Origin: Phycisphaerales bacterium
GTDB taxonomy: Bacteria > Planctomycetota > Phycisphaerae > Phycisphaerales > UBA1924
Assembly (NCBI GenBank): GCA_019747615.1
Contig: JAIEQQ010000408.1
Location: forward strand, 1 to 6,898
DNA length: 6,898 nucleotides
Direction of reading: 5' to 3'
The notes beneath the pieces were generated by a model. That model saw only the letters and a list, made by a program, of their open reading frames with translations. It had not been told where the DNA came from and searched no databases. Both the position numbers and the translations under genes were made by a program. Below are positions 1 through 4,792 of the stretch, piece by piece (position 1 is the first letter of the stretch; every line of letters begins with the position of its first letter).

Positions 1-566
1 GCGACGCTGTCGGCGCTGGCGCTGACGCGGGCCTTGTGCCCGGCGAGCTGGCCCTTCTCACCCTTGAACGACGTCAGGAACGTCTTGTTCTTGCTCAGCG
101 CGGCATATCCGTCGCCGATGTTGCGGGCGAAGGCCGGCCCGTCACCCATGTTCACCGTCAAAATCTCCGCGTCAACCTCGGCGCCCAGCGCCTTGGTGAA
201 CGCGGCGTAGTCCTTCACCGGGACGAGGATCACGACATTCTGCTGGTCCTCGGGCAGTTCGTTGCCGTCCTTGTCACGAACCGGGAGCTTCACAGCGAGC
301 CCGACCGGCCCATCGGCCTTGACCGAGTCGGCGATGCCGATGACCTGCATCAGAGCTTCGAGGTTCATCTCGCTGCCAGCGGGCAAGCCCATGCTCGTCG
401 CGGCCTTCTTGAAGGACGCTTCGAGGGCGGTGGGGTTGGGGATGACGATGGACACCAGCGCGTCGGAGGGGATGCGATCCATCAGCGAGGGCAGCGCGTG
501 GGCGCTGCCGGCGAAAACCATGAGGGCGGACGCCGCGACGCCAAGACACTTCATCCCAAGCTGCAT
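1..566 (-). CDS. Exported protein of unknown function, N-terminal part (runs off the left edge)
   Basis: The reading frame is open from the ATG at 566 down to the window edge, giving 188 residues with no stop, so the C-terminus lies outside. Residues 1-24 look like a Sec signal peptide: a short start with Lys6, a hydrophobic core (about 8-19), then Ala22-His23-Ala24, a good signal peptidase I site before Leu-Pro. The mature part opens with a segment of the type 'IPSDALVSIVIPNPTALEAS', followed by alternating helical and beta-like stretches and few cysteines. Large planctomycete exported proteins often start in this style (the pattern recalls DUF3352-like proteins), but I do not recognise a family with certainty. 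AAAGGA (577-572) lies 5 bases before this ATG and favours it over the in-frame ATG at 554. Location is probably periplasmic or outer-surface. The gene is divergent from queD. A possible -10 (TATACA, 705-700) and -35 (TTGAAA, 731-726) exist upstream, but their 20-base spacing is poor. Confidence 0.75.
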   Translation of the reverse strand, partial: MQLGMKCLGVAASALMVFAGSAHALPSLMDRIPSDALVSIVIPNPTALEASFKKAATSMGLPAGSEMNLEALMQVIGIADSVKADGPVGLAVKLPVRDKDGNELPEDQQNVVILVPVKDYAAFTKALGAEVDAEILTVNMGDGPAFARNIGDGYAALSKNKTFLTSFKGEKGQLAGHKARVSASADSV

Positions 567-571
567 GTCGG

Positions 572-577
572 TCCTTT
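572..577 (-). promoter_or_regulatory. Shine-Dalgarno site of the exported-protein gene
   Basis: AAAGGA on the minus strand sits 5 bases before the ATG at 566. It decides between this start and the ATG four codons later at 554. Confidence 0.5.
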
Positions 578-890
578 CAAAGAGTTGCGAGATCGCCAAA
601 GGGGCTTCATCGCCGGATGCCGGCGGGGCTGGAACTGACGGGTGCCGATCGGGTCGGTTCGGGACAACACCCGAACAGCCGCGTCGGCTTGAACATGGCT
701 GTATATCGGACGAACGGCCGGTCGGTTTCAAACACCGGGCGGTTCTGGACTCGACCGGCGCGACTTTGGCGTCAAAGATGCCCCGGCCCGAAGCGATCTG
801 CGAGCTCGGCGGCGGAGTACGCCGCGGACGCAGGGATTGCAGTGGAACGCAGAGGGGAGACTGAAGGCCGTACACGGAGGGGACGGAGGG
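578..890. other. Divergent spacer without a credible gene
   Basis: About 310 bases between the exported-protein gene and the repeat arrays. Several frames are open here simply because the DNA is GC-rich; none has a ribosome site or recognisable protein content. The stretch at about 825-890 is purine-rich, with loose copies of ACGCAG and ACGGAGG (874-880 and 883-889), and looks like a decayed short repeat. The segment should hold the promoter of the minus-strand gene, but I see no strong one. Confidence 0.5.
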
Positions 891-891
891 A

Positions 892-926
892 AAATGGCAA
901 ATGGCAAATTTGCAAATGGCAAATTA
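892..926. repeat. AAATGGC heptamer repeat
   Basis: AAATGGC occurs at 892-898, 899-905 and 914-920, with an 8-base variant AAATTTGC between them (906-913) and a partial unit at the end. The variant creates the perfect 10-bp palindrome ATTTGCAAAT (908-917). The block is strikingly AT-rich against its surroundings. A 17-bp core (908-924) recurs exactly at 6543-6559. Confidence 0.85.
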
Positions 927-947
927 GAGGGGATCGAGGCCTCGAAA

Positions 948-1027
948 CTGACAACTGACAACTGACAACTGACCACTGCTGACTGCTGACTGCTGACTGC
1001 TGAAAACTGACCACTGACAACTGACCG
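948..1027. repeat. CTGACAA-type tandem heptamer array next to the queD start
   Basis: The array reads in 7-base steps: CTGACAA three times (948-968), CTGACCA (969-975), a 3-base partial CTG (976-978), CTGACTG three times (979-999), CTGAAAA (1000-1006), CTGACCA (1007-1013), CTGACAA (1014-1020), CTGACCG (1021-1027). All eleven full units keep CTGA; variation is in the last three bases. The 3-base partial unit is a phase break between two sub-arrays. Such short tandemly repeated heptamers are known from cyanobacteria and are also seen in other GC-rich environmental genomes. The array ends 7 bases before the queD ATG, where a ribosome site would be expected. It is not a CRISPR: units are contiguous and there are no spacers. 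Confidence 0.92.
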
Positions 1028-1034
1028 CTCCCAC

Positions 1035-1502
1035 ATGCCCTATCGCGTTTGCAAGTCGTTTGAGATTGAGTCCGGGCACATGCTCTCGAAGCACCCGGGG
1101 CTGTGCCGCTTTCCGCACGGGCATAGCCGTCGTGTGGATGTGGTGCTGAGCGCCAAGGTGTTGGACGCTGGCGACATGGTGTGCGATTTCAAGGCGTTGA
1201 AGCTGGCGATGAAGGCGCATCTGGATGAGCTGGATCACGCCATGGCGATGAATGCTGCGGACCCGCTGCGCGAGGAGTTGCAGCGGCGGGACAGCCGCGT
1301 GGTGGTGTTCGATGTGGACCCGACGACTGAGGTGATGGCTCGCCGGTTGTTTGACGTGGTCGAGCGCGAGCTGGCCAGCGGGCGCGAGTATCGCGACGAG
1401 CGCGGCTGCGTCTACCGCTTCCCGGCCGGAGTGCGGCTCGAGCGCGTGCGAGTCACCGAGACCTCCACAACGTGGGGCGAATACTCGCGCGACGATGCCT
1501 AG
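1035..1502 (+). CDS. queD: 6-pyruvoyl-tetrahydropterin synthase / QueD family (6-carboxytetrahydropterin synthase)
   Basis: A 155-residue protein of the PTPS/QueD fold. QueD converts 7,8-dihydroneopterin triphosphate to 6-carboxytetrahydropterin in the cytoplasm, the second step towards 7-deazaguanines such as queuosine. Visible hallmarks are zinc ligands His15, His28 and His30 (the latter two in 'LCRFPHGH'), candidate catalytic Cys24, the Asp67-His68 pair in 'LDHAMAMN', the 'PTTEVMA' segment (96-102), and pterin-binding Glu142 in 'ETSTTWGEY'. It is somewhat longer than the roughly 120-residue E. coli enzyme. The start is firm: an in-frame TGA lies at 1008-1010 inside the repeat array, and the next Met (16) would lose His15. 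No Shine-Dalgarno site is seen; the heptamer array ends 7 bases upstream. No queC, queE, queF or folE is in the window, so the exact substrate is inferred from Cys24 and family membership. A related PTPS subtype is possible. Confidence 0.88.
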   Translation: MPYRVCKSFEIESGHMLSKHPGLCRFPHGHSRRVDVVLSAKVLDAGDMVCDFKALKLAMKAHLDELDHAMAMNAADPLREELQRRDSRVVVFDVDPTTEVMARRLFDVVERELASGREYRDERGCVYRFPAGVRLERVRVTETSTTWGEYSRDDA

Positions 1503-1578
1503 ACCATCAGCACGTTGAATGCGGGCCCGTCGCCTTGTGCGAACGGGTGACCTGTGCGAAGCGATGAGCTGCGGTTCC

Positions 1579-1617
1579 GTGCGTGTGCAGCGGACCCTCC
1601 GCCGCGCTTGCACGCAC
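1579..1617 (+). terminator. Imperfect inverted repeat after queD, possible terminator
   Basis: GTGCGTG (1579-1585) is the exact reverse complement of CACGCAC (1611-1617), and inside it GCGG (1590-1593) can pair with CCGC (1599-1602). It lies 76 bases past the queD stop and before apaG. There is no T-run after it, so it could equally be a regulatory stem or chance. Confidence 0.3.
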
Positions 1618-1722
1618 ACCCCATCTTCACACGAAACTCGGGGTTTCCATCGAGAATGTTGGCCGGAATCGAGCGGACAACGGCAAATCGAACGCTACAC
1701 TCAATGCTCTGCCCACGGAGTC

Positions 1723-1727
1723 GGGAG
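1723..1727 (+). promoter_or_regulatory. Shine-Dalgarno site of apaG
   Basis: GGGAG ends 8 bases before the ATG at 1736. It supports this start over the in-frame GTG at 1583, which would add 51 residues that do not resemble ApaG. Confidence 0.5.
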
Positions 1728-1735
1728 CCACGCCA

Positions 1736-2173
1736 ATGACCACTTCAACACCCAGCGCCCGCGTGATCGCACGTGCGATGTGCAAAGGGTCCGAGTGCGA
1801 ATCCAGCGGGTTCCGCGTCAGCGTGTTCCCGAGCTTCGTGCCCGATCACTCAGACCCCGGCGCACGCCAGTTCGTCTTCGGCTATCGCGTGCGCATCACC
1901 AACGAATCCACGATCACCGCGCAGCTCCTGGCCCGCGCCTGGAAGATCGTTGACGCCAACGGCCGCGAGAATGAAGTTCGCGGCGAGGGCGTCGTCGGCC
2001 AGCAGCCGGTCATCCGCCCCGGCCAGACTTTCGAATACGCCTCGTTCTGCCACCTCACCAGCCCCTGGGGCACAATGGAGGGCGAATACGTCTTCCAACG
2101 CGAGGGTGATGAGCACCACTTCGGCGTCAAGATCGCCCGGTTCTTCCTGGTGTCAAACACTGGCGATGAGTGA
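1736..2173 (+). CDS. apaG: ApaG domain protein
   Basis: A 145-residue protein with a single ApaG domain, a fibronectin-III-like beta sandwich. Family features in order: 'FGYRVRITNES' (48-58), 'LLARAWKIVDANG' (64-76, where many relatives have R-H-W), the glycine motif 'GEGVVGQQP' (83-91), 'RPGQTFEYASF' (94-104), 'SPWGTMEGEYVF' (109-120) and the closing 'VKIARFFL' (131-138). Bacterial ApaG has been linked to Co2+/Mg2+ resistance and Ap4A levels, but its biochemical role is unsettled. E. coli ApaG is about 125 residues; this one has a roughly 25-residue N-terminal tail containing Cys16 and Cys21. A weak promoter may lie just upstream (CGGACA 1674-1679, 16 bases, TACACT 1696-1701), which would make apaG independent of queD, 233 bases away. 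The convergent neighbour is a glycosyltransferase, which gives no functional clue. Confidence 0.92.
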   Translation: MTTSTPSARVIARAMCKGSECESSGFRVSVFPSFVPDHSDPGARQFVFGYRVRITNESTITAQLLARAWKIVDANGRENEVRGEGVVGQQPVIRPGQTFEYASFCHLTSPWGTMEGEYVFQREGDEHHFGVKIARFFLVSNTGDE

Positions 2174-2259
2174 AGGCTTGGCTCCAGTTTCCCCACGGCA
2201 TCCCTGACGGGGCGTTCGGCTCCCGGCGTTTGTTGTGATGACGAATACTTCGAAGTCCT

Positions 2260-2313
2260 GCCCCCTCCGCCGCGAAGCGCGGCACCTCCCCCGGTAGGAA
2301 CCGAGGGAGGGTG
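2260..2313. repeat. 54-bp double-hairpin element, copy 1
   Basis: First hairpin: GCCGCG (2269-2274), loop AAG, CGCGGC (2278-2283), perfect 6-bp stem. Second hairpin: 11-base arm at 2285-2295, loop AGGA (2296-2299), arm at 2300-2310, with one C-A mismatch because 2304 is A. It is 53/54 identical to 4720-4773 in the same orientation. It occupies the convergent gap between apaG (86 bases from its stop) and the GT4-like gene (34 bases from its stop), so a REP-like element or two-way terminator is plausible. The base at 2304 is the only difference from copy 2. Confidence 0.9.
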
Positions 2314-2347
2314 AGAAGACCGGGATCTTCAAGCTCGATGTGATCGA

Positions 2348-3541
2348 CTAGAACGCTTCGATCCGCGCCTCGGGCGTTGCCTCTGCGATGCGCTTGAGTA
2401 GCGGCTCGGCGACAGCAAACCGCACCGCCGCCTCGGCACCATCGACCATCCGCGTCAGCGTGAACTCTCGCGTCGCAGTGGTGTGCGCCGCCCGAGATAG
2501 CCGGGCCAGACGGGCCCGATCGCTCACGAGCTCATCGAGCACGCACGCGAGGTCCTTCGGATCGTTGTGCTTGAACACGTCGCCGTTCTCACCGGGACGC
2601 AGGGCCTCGATCTCGGGGTTGTGGGCCTTGATGTTGTCGCCGACGACCGCCGGCAGGCCGAAGCCGAACGCGTGCAGCAGCGACAGGCCGACGTTGGTGG
2701 GGTAGACGAACGCGTCGGCGCTCATGAACCACGGCGCGAGCTTGATGTCCTCGTAGATCGCGCCGGGGAACTTCACGTGCTCGGTCAGTCCGAGCTTCTC
2801 AACCAGTGCCTTGAGGCTCGCCTCGGCGATGCCCGAGCCGATGATCGTGGCCCGCACGCCGGGGTGCTTGGCCCGCATGGCGTGCACGGCGTGGATCAGC
2901 ACGTCCGTGCGGTTGTCCAGCTCCAGTCGCGAGAGGAAGATGAAGTGCGGGCCGTGGCCGAGGTTGTTGACGCGACGGAACTCGGCGAGCTCTTCGGGGC
3001 GGGAGAGCCAGTGCTCGCGCGCCGCCTGCGTTTCGGTCTGGTCAACGGTGTTCTGCGCCACGAAGATGCGCTGGCGGTCATGCCCGCTGCGGACGAGCTC
3101 GTCGGCGACTGAGTGGTTGTAGACGATGATTGCGGAGCTGAGCTTGCTGACGGTCCAGCGGAACCAACGCCGGAACGCGCCCTCGTTTTTGCTCGCACCC
3201 TGGCCCCAGATGACCACGGGGATGCCGGCCCAGCGGGCCTTGAGCATGTAGGGCAGCAGGCTGAGATGGCGGGTGTTCCAGCCGAGGATCAGCACGTCAA
3301 AGTTTTTGCGGCTGATCGTGCCCAGCGGCAGCGGGTGCCACTCCAGTTCCAGCGGCCAAGGGAAGAACCAGGTGTTCAAGTGCGTGGCGCCGAAGCCCGA
3401 CGGCTCGACGTTCTTCAGACGCTTTGCGGTGCCGTAGTAGACGTGCAGCGAGAACTTCGAGCGCGACGCCAACTCACGCATGACCGGGATGCGGTACTTG
3501 GCCAGGGAGGGCTGCTGCATGCAGATGCGGATCGTGCTCAT
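2348..3541 (-). CDS. Glycosyltransferase, GT-B fold, GT4-like with altered E-x7-E motif
   Basis: A 397-residue cytoplasmic or membrane-associated glycosyltransferase, probably moving a sugar from a nucleotide donor to a glycan or lipid acceptor; the substrate cannot be read from sequence. The N-terminal Rossmann-like half starts 'MSTIRICMQQPSLAKYRIP'. The C-terminal donor-binding half has 'FIFLSRLELDNRTDVLIHAV', 'ATIIGSGIAEASLKALVEKLGL', 'VKFPGAIYEDIKLAPWFMSADAFVYP', then 'GLSLLHAFGFGLPAVVGDN' and 'HNPEIEAL'. Where typical GT4 enzymes have E-x7-E, this one has Thr282 and His290, although the surrounding 'GLxxLxAxxxGxP' frame is intact. I chose the ATG at 3541 because family similarity begins there and GGA lies a short distance upstream; ATGs at 3553 and 3592 are in frame and would add 4 or 17 residues. 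It stands alone, divergent from the CpeT-family gene and convergent with apaG. Envelope or exopolysaccharide glycosylation is the likely role, by inference. Confidence 0.88.
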   Translation of the reverse strand: MSTIRICMQQPSLAKYRIPVMRELASRSKFSLHVYYGTAKRLKNVEPSGFGATHLNTWFFPWPLELEWHPLPLGTISRKNFDVLILGWNTRHLSLLPYMLKARWAGIPVVIWGQGASKNEGAFRRWFRWTVSKLSSAIIVYNHSVADELVRSGHDRQRIFVAQNTVDQTETQAAREHWLSRPEELAEFRRVNNLGHGPHFIFLSRLELDNRTDVLIHAVHAMRAKHPGVRATIIGSGIAEASLKALVEKLGLTEHVKFPGAIYEDIKLAPWFMSADAFVYPTNVGLSLLHAFGFGLPAVVGDNIKAHNPEIEALRPGENGDVFKHNDPKDLACVLDELVSDRARLARLSRAAHTTATREFTLTRMVDGAEAAVRFAVAEPLLKRIAEATPEARIEAF

Positions 3542-3834
3542 GGAAGATTCCATGGTAGTGATCGGCTCGGCATGGGAACGCAGCCAGTTCAACTCGACCT
3601 TTCGCGTATTGGCGATGTGGCACTCAACGACCCAGCTCCGGCGGAACCGCCAGACCCATGAAGACTAACGCCAGTTCCCCAAAGAACCTTGCAGACCGTT
3701 CAAACAGACCAAAGCTACCCAAGTTATCAGTGTTTTCACTGACGCCGAATCGCTCAATCACCACCCGGATCGCGTGACGTGGCGTGCGGGGCTCTGTTCT
3801 GCGGTTGACGGTGCCGGACTATCGTCCGAGATCT
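3542..3834. other. Divergent spacer between the glycosyltransferase and the CpeT-family gene
   Basis: About 290 bases with no credible gene. The middle (about 3665-3765) is less GC-rich than its surroundings, as expected of a promoter region for both divergent genes. I could not find a convincing -35/-10 pair on either strand; GATAAC on the minus strand near 3720-3726 is a weak -10 candidate. It contains the palindrome listed separately at 3727-3742. Confidence 0.5.
3727..3742. promoter_or_regulatory. Palindrome in the divergent promoter region, possible operator
   Basis: TCAGTG and CACTGA form a perfect 6-bp inverted repeat around TTTT. It lies 108 bases before one start and 186 before the other, in the AT-richer part of the spacer. 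A 16-bp symmetric site is the right size for a dimeric repressor, but no regulator gene is nearby and the symmetry may be chance. Confidence 0.25.
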
Positions 3835-4599
3835 ATGGACACCCTTGCTCTACGACGCTCGACCGTTCAACCGTCAACCGCTGCGCTGGTTTTGGCGACC
3901 ATCGGCGCGCTGATGACCTTGGGCGGATGCGCTCGCAGCGATCAGCAGAACATCAGCGACGTGCGATCGAACTTGGTCGGCTCTTTTGACTCTTCCGCGC
4001 AAGCCGCGGCGGACCCGGCGGCGTACTTCGCGATCACCCTGCACATGGCCGAAGTGTGGCCGCAGCGGACTGACGGCCCGTGGATCTACGTCGAGCAGGC
4101 GATGGCGGACATGGCTGACAAGCCCTATCGCCAGCGTGTCTATCGACTCTCAGCGGTGCCGGGGGGGCAGGGGCGCGTGAAGTCGGAGGTCTTTGAACTG
4201 CCGGGGACGATGGACGAGGTTCAGAAGAACTACGCGGGGGCGTGGAAGCTGCCCGAGCCGCTCAAGGGTCTGACGCCTGACAAGCTGGTGTCGCGTGACG
4301 GCTGCGCGATCACGCTAGAGCGCGACGATAAGACCGGCGCGTGGATCGGCAGCACCGATGGCAACTCGTGCAAATCCACGCTGCGCGGCGCGTCGTACGC
4401 TACCAGCGAAGTGACGATGACGCAGACGATGCTGCAGACCTGGGATCGCGGCTTTGATGCGTCGGGCAAGCAGGTGTGGGGCGCTGACAAGGGGCCGTAC
4501 ATCTTCTTGAAGGTGCCAGCCGCGGCGATCGCGACATCACAACCCACGCCGCCGGCACCGAAGCCGGCAACGGTCGACACAATGAAGCCCGTTCGCTGA
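3835..4599 (+). CDS. CpeT/CpcT-family lipoprotein
   Basis: A 254-residue protein with a lipoprotein signal: Arg7-Arg8, a hydrophobic core (about 16-29) and the lipobox Leu-Gly-Gly-Cys32. The rest matches the CpeT/CpcT family throughout: 'LVGSFDSSAQAAADPAAYF' (47-65), 'GPWIYVEQA' (81-89), 'KPYRQRVYRL' (96-105), the 'DGCAITL' segment with Cys157, 'GNSCKSTLRGASYATSEV' with Cys179, and 'DRGFDASGKQVWG' (204-216) then 'GPYIFLK'. In cyanobacteria such proteins attach bilins to phycobiliproteins as T-type lyases. Here there is no phycobiliprotein or bilin gene in view, and a lipid anchor would place it outside the cytoplasm, so lyase activity is doubtful and the role is unknown. The start at 3835 gives the best signal peptide; the in-frame GTG at 3784 would add 17 residues. 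A Pro/Ala-rich tail follows the domain (about 228-250). Confidence 0.88.
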   Translation: MDTLALRRSTVQPSTAALVLATIGALMTLGGCARSDQQNISDVRSNLVGSFDSSAQAAADPAAYFAITLHMAEVWPQRTDGPWIYVEQAMADMADKPYRQRVYRLSAVPGGQGRVKSEVFELPGTMDEVQKNYAGAWKLPEPLKGLTPDKLVSRDGCAITLERDDKTGAWIGSTDGNSCKSTLRGASYATSEVTMTQTMLQTWDRGFDASGKQVWGADKGPYIFLKVPAAAIATSQPTPPAPKPATVDTMKPVR

Positions 4600-4607
4600 G
4601 CGATGGA

Positions 4608-4645
4608 TCTGAGACAGGGACAGGAAGACTCCGCGCTGTCTCAGA
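4608..4645 (+). terminator. Inverted repeat just after the CpeT-family gene, possible terminator
   Basis: TCTGAGACAG (4608-4617) and CTGTCTCAGA (4636-4645) are perfect reverse complements over 10 bp, separated by 18 bases. The repeat starts 8 bases after the stop codon. Position and stem suit a transcript end, but no T-run follows and the loop is long. Confidence 0.45.
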
Positions 4646-4719
4646 GCAACGCAGTGTGCACGAGGGCATCGGTGTCGAGCTTCGGCGAGTCTGGGTGACA
4701 CCGCAACGCCGTTGGTCAC

Positions 4720-4773
4720 GCCCCCTCCGCCGCGAAGCGCGGCACCTCCCCCGGTAGGAACCGGGGGAGGGTG
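4720..4773. repeat. 54-bp double-hairpin element, copy 2
   Basis: Same element as 2260-2313, same orientation, one difference (G at 4764). Here both stems are perfect: GCCGCG/CGCGGC at 4729-4734 and 4738-4743, and an 11-bp stem at 4745-4755 and 4760-4770 around the loop AGGA. It lies in the convergent gap between the CpeT-family gene (120 bases from its stop) and the GT39-like gene (19 bases from its stop). Similarity stops sharply at both ends, so the unit is about 54 bp. Confidence 0.92.
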
Positions 4774-4792
4774 GGGTGTCTTCCAGCCCGTC

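Noticed and set aside
36..864. Two long plus-strand frames (200 residues each) over the exported-protein gene and the spacer
   Set aside because: They are antisense shadows in GC-rich DNA. The minus strand has a signal peptide, ribosome site and protein-like composition.
948..1027. CRISPR array
   Set aside because: Units are 7 bases and contiguous, with no unique spacers and no cas genes.
728..1619. Minus-strand open frames across the heptamer array encoding Ser/Val/Gln-rich peptides such as 'SVVSSQQSAVSS'
   Set aside because: These are what a stop-free 7-base repeat gives in any frame. They have no ribosome site, no family resemblance, and one runs antisense to queD.
1583..1735. Longer ApaG starting at GTG 1583
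   Set aside because: The extra 51 residues are unlike ApaG, and the ATG at 1736 has a ribosome site 8 bases upstream.
2297..2350. Plus-strand tail reading 'GEKTGIFKLDVID' then stop, looking like the end of a lost gene
   Set aside because: It is open only from 2297, its first part lies in the 54-bp element, and it is too short to judge.
2567..3661. Plus-strand frames of 180 residues antisense to the glycosyltransferase
   Set aside because: Composition is Arg/Gly/Val/Asp-rich as expected of the complement of a GC-rich gene; the minus frame has clear family motifs.
3805..3836. TTGACG as a -35 box for the CpeT-family gene
   Set aside because: No acceptable -10 occurs at 15-19 bases; the nearest AT-rich hexamer overlaps the start codon.
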